A stretch of 64,000 nt of DNA from Candidatus Nanoarchaeia archaeon (GTDB taxonomy: Archaea; Nanobdellota; Nanobdellia; Woesearchaeales; JACPBV01), in assembly GCA_028279655.1 (NCBI GenBank), contig JANQNH010000005.1, positions 1 to 64,000 of the forward strand, given 5' to 3'. The notes beneath the pieces are model-generated. The model did no database searches and was not told the origin of the DNA. It saw only the letters and a list, made by a program, of their open reading frames with translations. The position numbers were made by a program, and so were the translations under genes. The first letter of the stretch is position 1. Each line of letters opens with the position of its first letter. This document shows, piece after piece, positions 39,181 to 48,910 of this stretch.

Positions 39181-40059
39181 TTATCTTGATCCCCTGTATT
39201 TTTTTGCAGGCGTAAGCTCTCTATGGTATATAGGTGTTTGGGGTGGATGACCTTCAAGGCTTATATCTTTTTTATGCAGGTTTCTCATTCTTGTTCTAAG
39301 ATCATCATCTCTTGTCCAGTTTTGTAATAGTTTCTCACCTAACCTTCCCTTTATAGCTTTCTGACCAGCTGAAGAGGAAAATAAAGCGGTTAGATCCCTG
39401 TTAGGTCTAAGATAATGAGCAGCAAAGCTGTCATAACAACTTTCAAGGATCAGAATCCTTTCAGCATCAATCTAGTATAAATCATTCATGATCTGTTCTC
39501 TAGAGATCCTGCCTTCCGAAAGCCTGCGTACTACATCATGCCCCCTGGAAAATAATAGATTATTTACCTTCATTCTTAAAACTTCATCTTGTTTTGATCC
39601 ATGTGTGCAAACATATAAGAAAAATTCATCTGGGGGATTTTCCCTAAATTGATTGATAATATGGCTATAGTTAGGGACACTCAACCTGTATACATTTCTG
39701 GGATCAAATATCCTTTCTTTTTCACGATCAGGAAACTGGGTTCTTGCCCTTTTAATTTCATCAACATAATCTAGTGTTAATACAATTATATCTTCCTTTC
39801 TGTATCCTTCATTAAGAAGAAGTTCCCCCATCCATTGTGCACTCCACAAAAGCTCAGGTTCTCCCTTTAAAACGCTAGCTAGTATCGATTGCATTAGGTC
39901 ATACTCAGGACCTATTACTAATAGGGCAGCTTTTTCCTTTTTATCTTGATTTGTAACAACAGTGTCTACTCTATCTTGAAGATTCTGATCAGGCAGCAGA
40001 CTAGCACAACCTCCTGCAGCAATTGCTGATAGAGTCAGATAAAGAATAGGCTTATTCAT
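39181..40059 (-). pseudogene. C13/caspase-clan-like lipoprotein interrupted by in-frame TAG (39472-39474)
   Basis: Lipobox AAGGCAS; CTHGS before the TAG; 96 further in-frame codons beginning IDAERILILESCYDSFAAHYL...ALFSSSAGQKA after it. Confidence 0.75.
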
Positions 40060-40184
40060 TCTCTATAGGGAGATTAGGTCCCTTATTAAAGCTTATATGT
40101 TTCCCAGTATATATAAGAAACACCTAATAATGCGCTCTTGATTTCATTAATCAGGTAATTTTAATATTTTGTTGTACAGAAGAT

Positions 40185-40805
40185 TCAACAACATAAGCCA
40201 AAATTGCTACAGCATTCCGCCCTATATCCATCACCAAAGGCAAGGTCCAGACCAGAACACAGATTGTTGTTCTCAGCATTTTGACAAATTTCTTGAGAAG
40301 CTCCTCCGCCAGGTCCTCCACCTCCACCACCGGAAATTTCCTCAAAAACCAATATAAATTCATTATAATAATCATCAATTTCAATCCTACATAGATAAAG
40401 GTTCTCTAAGTTGGATTCTATCATAAAAAGGATATTAAATATTTCATATTCTCTTTGTTTTATGGTCTTTGGATTGATTTTTATCTCTTCATTGGCTAGG
40501 GGCACTGAACAGCTTACTACAGGAGCGATATTACTCCACTCTCCTTGGGCTGGATTGTAAATGGCAGCCTTTATTACTTCTGGTTCCCCATGTTGCATCT
40601 TTATTTTTTCTCTGGAGAGGGTTATTACCTTGGATGATGAGGGGATGGGAGGTTCTGGTTCTTTTTCAATAAGAGTCAGAAAATTGTCGCTTACACCTCC
40701 AAAAAAAGACCTTATAAAACCTAAAGCAATAACGAGAACTACAGTTGCTAAGATTAATACAATTATTCCATTAACTGAAAGTTGTAATGTTGATTTTTTA
40801 TTCAT
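40185..40805 (-). CDS. Pilin-like secreted protein with C-terminal six-Cys motif
   Basis: N-terminal hydrophobic helix; C-terminus ICQNAENNNLCSGLDLAFGDGYRAECCSNFGLCC. Confidence 0.7.
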   Translation of the reverse strand: MNKKSTLQLSVNGIIVLILATVVLVIALGFIRSFFGGVSDNFLTLIEKEPEPPIPSSSKVITLSREKIKMQHGEPEVIKAAIYNPAQGEWSNIAPVVSCSVPLANEEIKINPKTIKQREYEIFNILFMIESNLENLYLCRIEIDDYYNEFILVFEEISGGGGGGPGGGASQEICQNAENNNLCSGLDLAFGDGYRAECCSNFGLCC

Positions 40806-40827
40806 GATAAAAACCAGTAAGCTATTT

Positions 40828-43227
40828 TTAGCACAAGCTAGTATCCTGGTCCAGATTATAATAAAATATGCTCATTGTGCTTGCAGGGGTCGATGCATCA
40901 AAATCCTCCCACACAATTTTATCCCCCTGTATCTCAACATCCTCCTGGCTGTAATAATCGCAGGTTATTCTCTTTTCAGTACCAGTAGGGATATCATAAA
41001 CGTATATGTCATAATCAGCATGCAATGGAAGCACATCGTTTCTAAGGTCTTGCCAGGCTATTTTATCACCATGCACTACCGGATTCTTTTGTTTGGATGG
41101 ATCAGAAGTTATCTGTCTAGTGCTGTCTTTTGATATATCATACATATATATGTCAAGGTTTTGTGCCCCTGCACTATCATCATGCCATACCACTATATCT
41201 CCATAGATATCGTGGGATTCCTCCTTAGCTTCCTTAGTTGAGACAGGCATTTTCAGGTCATCAGGAAGACAACCCCCTTCCTGTCCGTTAAGGGATATAT
41301 CACACATATAGATATCATAGTTTCCATTTGCGTCCTTGTTTTGCCACACTATCCTACTCCCATATATTTTTGGTTTTAGTTGCCATGACAGGTCAGAAGT
41401 TACCCTAGTCTTAATATCATTAGTTAAGCAACCCCCTTCCTGTCCGTTAAGGGATATATCACACATATAGATATCATAGTTTCCATTTGCGTCCTTGTTT
41501 TGCCACACTATTATAGTTCCCCATACATCAGGTGAAAACTGATAATCCAGGCTCCTGGTTACTGGTGTTTCTTGTCCAGAAGACAGGTCATACATGTAGA
41601 TATTTCCTGAATAAGTGATTCCTCCTCCGGATGTAGGGTATGATTCCCTATGGTCCTGCCATACTATGATGTCACCAAATATCTTGGGATATTTCTTATC
41701 TCTACCACCATGAGTAATCTGCGTAGTAGCACCAGTTGAAATGTCATAGAGATAGATGTCATCAAAGCTAACCCCCCATTCATGTGAGAGATATATTATA
41801 TAAGCCCCATATACAGAGGGCATATATGGGGGATTATTTCCTGTTTCAGTTATTTGATGGCCTGTTTTTCCGGTTCCAAGGTTCAGACAAAGACCCCCAT
41901 CACATGTCAAGCCTTGAGGGCACTCTATTTTTTGGTAGCCCTTCTCATTTCCACTAATGCAATACTGCTCAACAGCAAAACCACTATCTGAATCGCAATA
42001 ATCATACATCGTACCCATACCCTGCAAGGTAAATCCTCTGTTTGTTACATTAAGGTCATCCGAGTCAAAGCACCTACTTTCGCTACACTCTCCACAATCC
42101 AGAGCACAAACATAGCAGCTTTCTGAAAAAACATCACAAGTGCCATCTCCACAACCTGGTTCAGAAGTTACTGTACAGTTATCTTCTTTCAGATAGCACC
42201 CTTCTCCTATATTACAAGGATTACTATTACATTCCTCTATAGTGTAATCTTCGCAACTGCTGATTAAGTTATTACAGGCAAAATCAATATCAACACAATC
42301 TTCAACCAAAGCCAGATCTCCCTTATAGTAACATCCTGCTCCAGAATTACAGTCTTGGTTGCATTCTTGATAGGTGCAGGAACTGAAGATAGTATCGCAA
42401 TCTTCACAGGAATCACAGGCTGGGTTACTTATACAATTGCTCGTATTATACCCAGAACAGTCGTTTAAGCAGCCTAGATTCCCAGAATGAAATCCTTGAC
42501 TCTGGCAGGTTTCTCCATTCATACTTGATCCATCACAGGTTTCTTCAGGTCCTATCAGGTCATTGCCACATTCCGGAGAATCCATACAAATATCCTCAGA
42601 ACACCCGTATTGACAAATCTCAAGGAGAGCATCCGTAGTTCTTGAAGTACAATTAGCTTCTAGTGTTCCTTTATTGTCGCAACTACGTGTGATGTAATCT
42701 TGGTATATATTACCATTCACACAATGTTGATTCCCAAGATAGTGATTCTCTCCACAGTCAGAGTCAATGTTACAAGCAACATTAAGGTCTACACATTCAT
42801 TATTTTCACACATCTGCCCTTCATTGCAACCGCATATGGTGCATTTGTCAATCAGTTCTCCATTATAGCAATATTCTGGTTTTGTTAAGGAGCAAGTAGA
42901 ATAAGATGTTCCATCATTACAGACACTGGAAGAATCAGAAATTCTGGTGTTTATCTTATGCATAATCTCGTTCATTCTCATTCCGGATTCAGAACCTGTA
43001 TTGGAACAGTCTGCAGTGACTTGTGTATCTGGGATACTCAAATAAAAGACTAAGAGGTCTCTATTTTCTTCAGCTGATAACTCTGCTCCTGAAGGATCAG
43101 TAAGAAAATTAACCAAGGATTTTTTCAAACCAGCCCTCAGATCATCAGTACTGCATACCTCTGCTATAATGACCTGCGATGAGAGTATAACTAATACCAC
43201 AAAGACAAGTATGTTTTTTAACAGCAT
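40828..43227 (-). CDS. Secreted Cys-rich protein with C-terminal TolB-like beta-propeller repeats
   Basis: Signal peptide; repeated GDIIVWQDxR / NYDIYMCDI units. Confidence 0.8.
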   Translation of the reverse strand: MLLKNILVFVVLVILSSQVIIAEVCSTDDLRAGLKKSLVNFLTDPSGAELSAEENRDLLVFYLSIPDTQVTADCSNTGSESGMRMNEIMHKINTRISDSSSVCNDGTSYSTCSLTKPEYCYNGELIDKCTICGCNEGQMCENNECVDLNVACNIDSDCGENHYLGNQHCVNGNIYQDYITRSCDNKGTLEANCTSRTTDALLEICQYGCSEDICMDSPECGNDLIGPEETCDGSSMNGETCQSQGFHSGNLGCLNDCSGYNTSNCISNPACDSCEDCDTIFSSCTYQECNQDCNSGAGCYYKGDLALVEDCVDIDFACNNLISSCEDYTIEECNSNPCNIGEGCYLKEDNCTVTSEPGCGDGTCDVFSESCYVCALDCGECSESRCFDSDDLNVTNRGFTLQGMGTMYDYCDSDSGFAVEQYCISGNEKGYQKIECPQGLTCDGGLCLNLGTGKTGHQITETGNNPPYMPSVYGAYIIYLSHEWGVSFDDIYLYDISTGATTQITHGGRDKKYPKIFGDIIVWQDHRESYPTSGGGITYSGNIYMYDLSSGQETPVTRSLDYQFSPDVWGTIIVWQNKDANGNYDIYMCDISLNGQEGGCLTNDIKTRVTSDLSWQLKPKIYGSRIVWQNKDANGNYDIYMCDISLNGQEGGCLPDDLKMPVSTKEAKEESHDIYGDIVVWHDDSAGAQNLDIYMYDISKDSTRQITSDPSKQKNPVVHGDKIAWQDLRNDVLPLHADYDIYVYDIPTGTEKRITCDYYSQEDVEIQGDKIVWEDFDASTPASTMSIFYYNLDQDTSLC
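41270..41352. repeat. 83-bp exact direct repeat, copy 1 (inside 40828-43227 CDS)
   Basis: CAACCCCCTTCCTGTCC...TTTTGCCACACTAT; identical copy at 41429-41511. Confidence 0.9.
41429..41511. repeat. 83-bp exact direct repeat, copy 2
   Basis: Offset 159 bp (53 codons) from copy 1. Confidence 0.9.
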
Positions 43228-43442
43228 TTTTTCAATACCTCACAGCATTCCTCCTTAAGAACTATCCCAACCTCAGCCAATCTTGAGTCGCATGTGTTGG
43301 CAGAATCAGCAGCATTACACGCTTCTATCTGCAGTTCAGATAAGGTTTCTTCTGAATTATGGTACTCTTTTGGTGAGCACCCCATCACTAAAATTAGCAT
43401 ACAAAGAGAAATTATGAAACATCTTCGAATAATCATCACCAT
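43218..43442 (-). CDS. Small lipoprotein with C-terminal six-Cys motif
   Basis: LVMGCSPK lipobox; ends ACNAADSANTCDSRLAEVGIVLKEECCEVLKKCC. Confidence 0.7.
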   Translation of the reverse strand: MVMIIRRCFIISLCMLILVMGCSPKEYHNSEETLSELQIEACNAADSANTCDSRLAEVGIVLKEECCEVLKKCC

Positions 43443-43587
43443 CTTTACTAAGGGTGATTACAAGAGAACTATTATATAAAATTATCTTTTTCTAATATTA
43501 TGCCTATGTTAAGCAAACGCCCTTTCTCTACTTTACAATTTAATTTAAGAAAACCTTTAAAAACAAATCAGAATTTTAGTATATAAT

Positions 43588-44229
43588 ATGAAAACACTAT
43601 TCATCGAATCAAAATATAACAAGCCAATAAAGATAAAGGAAGATATGATCAGAAAACTTAAAGGAAATATAGGCCTGGTCAGCTCCATACAGTTCATAGA
43701 TGCCTTGCCAGATATAAAGGAACAGCTGGAAAAAGAAAAGGATATAGTCCCTATAATTGCAGGTCAGGTACTGGGATGCAATGTAAAGAATGCAGAGAAG
43801 ATCAAGGACAGGGTAGATTCCTTCCTTTATATAGGAGATGGCCAGTTCCATCCATTAGGCATAGCTATTAAAACAAAAAAACAGGTTTTTACCCTAAGCC
43901 CGTTCAACAACAGGTTCAATAAGATAAGAAAGAAAGACATAGAAGATTATGAAAAGAGAAAAAAAGCAGCCATGGTTAGATTCCTCCATGCAGAAACAGT
44001 AGGGATACTGGTTTCCACAAAACCTGGACAGCACTTCCAAACCGACAAGATAGGTAATTTAGAGAAGAAATACCCAAACAAGAAATTCTACATCTTTATT
44101 TCAGACACAATAGATTACAGACAGTTCGAAAACTTCCCCTTCATCCAGGCATGGGTCAATACTGCATGCCCCAGGATAGAGGAGGATATACTTGTTCTTA
44201 ACATGATGGATATTGAAGACATAAAATGA
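43588..44229 (+). CDS. dph2: Dph2-family diphthamide biosynthesis protein, short form
   Basis: GQVLGCN, GDGQFHPLGIA, WVNTACPRI; only 213 aa. Confidence 0.75.
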   Translation: MKTLFIESKYNKPIKIKEDMIRKLKGNIGLVSSIQFIDALPDIKEQLEKEKDIVPIIAGQVLGCNVKNAEKIKDRVDSFLYIGDGQFHPLGIAIKTKKQVFTLSPFNNRFNKIRKKDIEDYEKRKKAAMVRFLHAETVGILVSTKPGQHFQTDKIGNLEKKYPNKKFYIFISDTIDYRQFENFPFIQAWVNTACPRIEEDILVLNMMDIEDIK

Positions 44230-45506
44230 AAAGACATAAGATGATTAACGAAAAACAAGTTTTTTCCAATCTCCATTTTGGAAAGCCAGAATTACTCAGC
44301 CCAGTCCAGGATTTTGTAAGCTTAAGGGCAGCTATAGATGCAGGAGCAGATTCTATATACTTTGGGATAAAAGAATTGAACATGCGCCAAAAAGCAAAGA
44401 ACTTCGAGCTTAAGGACACCAAGAAGGTAATAGATATCTGCCATAACAACAAGCAAAAAAAGGTAAAAGCCTATTTCACATTGAACACCATAGTCTATGA
44501 TGGTGAGATAAAAAAAGCAAAAAAAATACTAAAAAAACTAAAGGAGGAAAAGGTTGATGGGATTATCGCATGGGATTTCTCCATACTGGAAGAATGCGAA
44601 AGACTAGATCTGCCTATCCATCTTTCAACCCAGGCAAATGTAAGCAACTTTAGCACAATCAGATTCCTGAAAAGCAGGATAAAGAACATCAAGAGGGTAA
44701 ATCTTGCCAGGGAGCTTAGCCTGGATAAGATAGAGCACATCATAAAAGAGATCAGGAAAAACAATCTTGGTGTTGAGGTAGAGTGTTTCATCCATGGTGC
44801 ACTTTGTGTATCCATCTCTGGGAGATGCTTCCTCTCACAACAGGTATTCAACAAATCCGCCAATAGGGGGGAGTGTCTTCAGCCATGCAGGAGGAAATAT
44901 CTGATAAAGGATATTGAAGAGAACCACGAATTTGAGCTAAAAGATGACTATATAATAAGTCCAAAAGACTTATGTACGATCAGTATCCTAGACCAGATGA
45001 TAAATGCAGGCATAGACACATTCAAGATAGAAGGAAGAAATAGAAGCCCAGAATATGTTAAGACAGTAACAGGATGCTATCGGGAGATGATAGACACTAG
45101 CCGTAATCTAAAAAAAGTAGCTCTCCAAAAAATAAAAAACAGACTGCTCAAGAAGCTTAAAACAGTCTACAACAGAGGGTTCTCAACAGGTTTCTATTTA
45201 GGAAAACCCTTGGACGGATGGACTAGGGCCTATGGATCAAAAGCCACAAAAAAGAAGCACTACATAGGGAAGATCAAGAACTTCTACAGAAATATAGGTG
45301 TAGCAGAACTAAAGATAGAATCCAGCCAGCTAGAAGTAGGGAACGATATAATGTTTCAAGGGCCTACCACAGGGGTCATATCCCAAAAAATCACCTCCAT
45401 GCAAAAAAACAAGAAACCAATAAAAAAAGCAAGAAAAGGGGAATTGATAGCAGTAAAAACAGATTCTCCAGTAAGGGAGAATGACAAGGTATTCTTAATA
45501 ATCTAA
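44226..45506 (+). CDS. U32-family peptidase-like protein
   Basis: ELLSPVQDFVSLRAAIDAGADSIYFG; CFIHGALCVSISGRCFLSQ; KIEGRNRSPEYV. Confidence 0.88.
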   Translation: MKRHKMINEKQVFSNLHFGKPELLSPVQDFVSLRAAIDAGADSIYFGIKELNMRQKAKNFELKDTKKVIDICHNNKQKKVKAYFTLNTIVYDGEIKKAKKILKKLKEEKVDGIIAWDFSILEECERLDLPIHLSTQANVSNFSTIRFLKSRIKNIKRVNLARELSLDKIEHIIKEIRKNNLGVEVECFIHGALCVSISGRCFLSQQVFNKSANRGECLQPCRRKYLIKDIEENHEFELKDDYIISPKDLCTISILDQMINAGIDTFKIEGRNRSPEYVKTVTGCYREMIDTSRNLKKVALQKIKNRLLKKLKTVYNRGFSTGFYLGKPLDGWTRAYGSKATKKKHYIGKIKNFYRNIGVAELKIESSQLEVGNDIMFQGPTTGVISQKITSMQKNKKPIKKARKGELIAVKTDSPVRENDKVFLII

Positions 45507-48500
45507 CTTCCTTACTCTATGAAGTACAATATAGGATACGATTACAAATACCACCACAGCTAAAGATACAAACATGAACCATCTCCATATGTTGCTTTTC
45601 TCCTCGACTATCTCAGTATATATTACCTCTTCCTCCACCTCTTCCTCCTGAACAATATCTCTCTCAGGCTCTTTTACATCTTCTTTCTGTTCTTCTTCAG
45701 CTCCCTTCAAACTTACAGCAAAATAACTGAATCCTGGAGATATGGCATTGTAATAGACGTACATATCGTCCTCTATAGTCCTGTCAGAATTCAACTCCTT
45801 CCATCCATTCTTAAACCTAAATAAGGTTATCTCATTCTTGTCAATTCTATTACTCTTTAACCAATCCTTTTTAACCCTAAACTCGATCTCTGCTTTTGAA
45901 AGATCATCGTCAGTTATATTCTGGGTCTTTACCTCAAGATATTGGTATACTTTCTTGTTCTTTATCTTTAGCGTAATGTTCTCTTCCTCAACCTTTTTAA
46001 CAGTAATCCTCACCATCGTTAGCTGTTTATTGGTCATAAAAGATACCTTGCTGAAAGCAATCTTTGGCTTTTTAACATAGACGTTTGCATGGTAACCGTC
46101 ACTTAAAGCTGCAAAGAACTTTGAAGTCTCTGTTGTGCTTATGCTTACAGATCCTCCTCCCCCTCCGCCACCACCACCTCCGCCACCACCTCCCCCTGAA
46201 GTGCTTGTTGAGGTATACGTTAGACTGGTGTTTCCATAATTATTTGGATAATCTAAAGCTATGTTCTTGTTTCCAGCATCGTCCAATGTAGTAACAACAA
46301 AATGATACATGTCTGTTGTGCCAACAGAGATTGTTGTAGAGTTAGTAGATACAGTTGCTGTGTTGTACCCAGTTATAGACTCGTTAGCCAATGACTTTGA
46401 AGAGTCAAAATTAGTCCCATAGTAGATGACGTACTGCAAACCGCTAAAATCAGGATTCCCATTAACATCTTTGATCGCACCATACCACCTGAGTGTTGCA
46501 GTATCGCCAGATCCGGTTACATTAAGGTTTGTAGGTGTACTTGGATTAATCGAGTCATTTGCAGTGTCATTAAGGATATTTGAGAATATGGTCTCGTTGT
46601 AGTTGCCTGCAGCATCGACAGTAACCAATGCATACCAGTAAGACACCCCGTCCGATGTAGTGTTATCCTCAAAGAATTGCGTCCCATTTGATATCCCAGA
46701 TGCGATGTTGGATACAGAGCTATTGATAGATGTTATATTGCTGGTGAACCTGTATATCCTATAGGTCTCTCCTGTCTCGTTCCCGTCATCGCTCCAGTTT
46801 ATCTCTATATTGCCATCAGAATCATCATCCGATACTAGCACTAATGAGGGATAGGTGGAAGGAAATTCAGTTATTGCAAGCTCACTGCTGTTGTACCATT
46901 CGCTCCAGTTATAGCCATCAAAAACCCTGGTAGAGAACAACCACCTGTCGTTCCTAGAAAGGTTATTCTCGCTTATCATAGTGAGATTATCCAGGCCAGA
47001 GAGGTAGTTGCTGTTGTTATACCACCTTGTTTCATTCAGTGTGTTGCTGTCACTATCGATATCCTTGTAGTCAAAATAAGCTATAAGGCTGCTGTTTGTT
47101 CTGTTAAGGTCATTAGTAGAGTTAAGTGTAAGGTTAGCAACCACAGGAACGGTATTTTGTACAGTGAAACTGTACTCGTCAGTCTTATTCATATTTCCAT
47201 TAGTGTCATTGCAATAGAATCTCCAGCTTATAGAATTTCCTCTTGTTTTATTAATAGTCTTATTCACAATTGCAGTTGCAAGGACATCATCAAAAATAAT
47301 CTTGGATATATTTGCCCAGGATCCGGTTCCATTCCAGGAGAATATATATGAATACAGTCCCATGGTGTCATTGCACGTTACATTGAACTGCACAGAATCG
47401 TTATATACAGGAAGACTGTTGTTTGTGGAATTACCATACCATCTTGGAGCTAGACTATCAACATTTCTTATAGCAGCCAATGCCTTCACTCGTTTATAGG
47501 TTGCAACCCCTTCAATAATTGCCTTTCCTGTATCATTCATAGTCTTTCTAATACCCCATGGACTTAGTGAAGAGTTGAACTGCAGCATAAGTGCAGCAAC
47601 TCCGGCAACATGGGGAGCAGCCATCGAGGTCCCACCTAATTCCAAAAATCCGCTTGATTCTGTATGCGTGCTTGCACCAGACATCGGAACCGTAGAGGTT
47701 ATTGAAGCACCCGGAGCAAACAAGGTATTGAAAGGCGCCCTGTTTGAAGTAGACACAATGCTATCGCTGCTATCGACGCTTCCAACAGCAGTAACGTTAG
47801 AGGCACAGGCAGGTATTGCTATGTTGCTGGTTAATCCGTCATTACCTGTAGCGATAGAAACAAAGATCCCATTCGCTACTGCATTGTTTGCAGCAGCCGC
47901 ATCTGCTTCTCCGTCACAGGCACTGCTCTCAGACCCCCATCCAAGGCTCATAGTTATCACAGAGATATTGAACTTCGTCTTGTTGTTTATACACCAGTCA
48001 ATCCCGCTTACTATATCTGTGATAGTACAGGAACCGGCAGTAGAGTTGTCACAGACCTTCATGGCTATAAGCTTTGCATCAGGAGCTACCCCCTTATATG
48101 CAGTATCATTGGAAGCAACAATGCCAGAAACATGCGTTCCATGTCCCTGGTCATCAATTGGATTGTTGTCATCATTCCTATAATCCCATCCGCCTATAAC
48201 CTTGTTGCATGTTCCATTAGTAAAATTAGCTTCACTGCAATTTCCAAGATTTACATGCGTATAATCAATACCGCTGTCAATAACACAAACAGTCTGGTTC
48301 ACACCAGTAACATTTGTACCAAACGGTTTCAATCCCCATACCTCGGTTGCATTTATCTGAGAAACGCTCGTATCCAGGGTAAACTTCCTTACCCAGTTAT
48401 AATATACCTTTTCAATCAGCGGATTATCCCTCAATTTCTCCAGGCCTTCTTTCGTTATCTTTCCGGAAAAACCATTGATGACAGAAAATCTACGCTCTAG

Positions 48501-48842
48501 ACTAAACTCATAATCATCAGAATATGTTTTTCTCCCATTCCCTTCTTCTTCTTCTCTTAGCCTTAGTTCAGACAAAACCTTTTGCTGATTTGCCATAACA
48601 GTATTCCTTCTTGTTAGAGTCCTTTTATCTTCAAGTGCTCCCCTTATATCACTCTCAGTATCATCAATACTATCATAATTGTCTTCACCACCAATTCCTT
48701 CCCTTAACATAACAATAACAGAAACCTCCTCTTCCTCCTCCAATTCCGCATCTATTCTATAATCAACATTGTCAGCCCATACACTACCTGTGATTAATAG
48801 GAATAATATGAATAAATACCTCTTTTTCATCATCCACCCCAA
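45495..48842 (-). CDS. Secreted subtilisin-like (S8) serine protease with Fn3-like domains, poly-Gly linker and C-terminal TM
   Basis: VIDSGIDYTH, GHGTHVSGI, GGTSMAAPHVAGVAAL catalytic motifs. Confidence 0.95.
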   Translation of the reverse strand: MGWMMKKRYLFILFLLITGSVWADNVDYRIDAELEEEEEVSVIVMLREGIGGEDNYDSIDDTESDIRGALEDKRTLTRRNTVMANQQKVLSELRLREEEEGNGRKTYSDDYEFSLERRFSVINGFSGKITKEGLEKLRDNPLIEKVYYNWVRKFTLDTSVSQINATEVWGLKPFGTNVTGVNQTVCVIDSGIDYTHVNLGNCSEANFTNGTCNKVIGGWDYRNDDNNPIDDQGHGTHVSGIVASNDTAYKGVAPDAKLIAMKVCDNSTAGSCTITDIVSGIDWCINNKTKFNISVITMSLGWGSESSACDGEADAAAANNAVANGIFVSIATGNDGLTSNIAIPACASNVTAVGSVDSSDSIVSTSNRAPFNTLFAPGASITSTVPMSGASTHTESSGFLELGGTSMAAPHVAGVAALMLQFNSSLSPWGIRKTMNDTGKAIIEGVATYKRVKALAAIRNVDSLAPRWYGNSTNNSLPVYNDSVQFNVTCNDTMGLYSYIFSWNGTGSWANISKIIFDDVLATAIVNKTINKTRGNSISWRFYCNDTNGNMNKTDEYSFTVQNTVPVVANLTLNSTNDLNRTNSSLIAYFDYKDIDSDSNTLNETRWYNNSNYLSGLDNLTMISENNLSRNDRWLFSTRVFDGYNWSEWYNSSELAITEFPSTYPSLVLVSDDDSDGNIEINWSDDGNETGETYRIYRFTSNITSINSSVSNIASGISNGTQFFEDNTTSDGVSYWYALVTVDAAGNYNETIFSNILNDTANDSINPSTPTNLNVTGSGDTATLRWYGAIKDVNGNPDFSGLQYVIYYGTNFDSSKSLANESITGYNTATVSTNSTTISVGTTDMYHFVVTTLDDAGNKNIALDYPNNYGNTSLTYTSTSTSGGGGGGGGGGGGGGGSVSISTTETSKFFAALSDGYHANVYVKKPKIAFSKVSFMTNKQLTMVRITVKKVEEENITLKIKNKKVYQYLEVKTQNITDDDLSKAEIEFRVKKDWLKSNRIDKNEITLFRFKNGWKELNSDRTIEDDMYVYYNAISPGFSYFAVSLKGAEEEQKEDVKEPERDIVQEEEVEEEVIYTEIVEEKSNIWRWFMFVSLAVVVFVIVSYIVLHRVRKLDY

Positions 48843-48910
48843 AGACTATTCAAAAACCAATCATATAAGAACTTTACTATTTCTAAAGAGACAACCTGGC
48901 TCTCCCTTTT

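Noticed and set aside
39472-39474. Genome-wide TAG recoding as explanation for the interrupted gene
   Set aside because: Several other genes in the window end normally at TAG with unrelated sequence following, so global recoding is unlikely; local readthrough remains possible.
46150-46200. CCNCC-rich low-complexity tract
   Set aside because: Encodes the poly-Gly linker of the subtilisin-like protease; not an independent element.
47575-48183. 202-aa plus-strand ORF opposite the subtilisin gene
   Set aside because: Shadow of the S8 protease coding strand; no independent motif.
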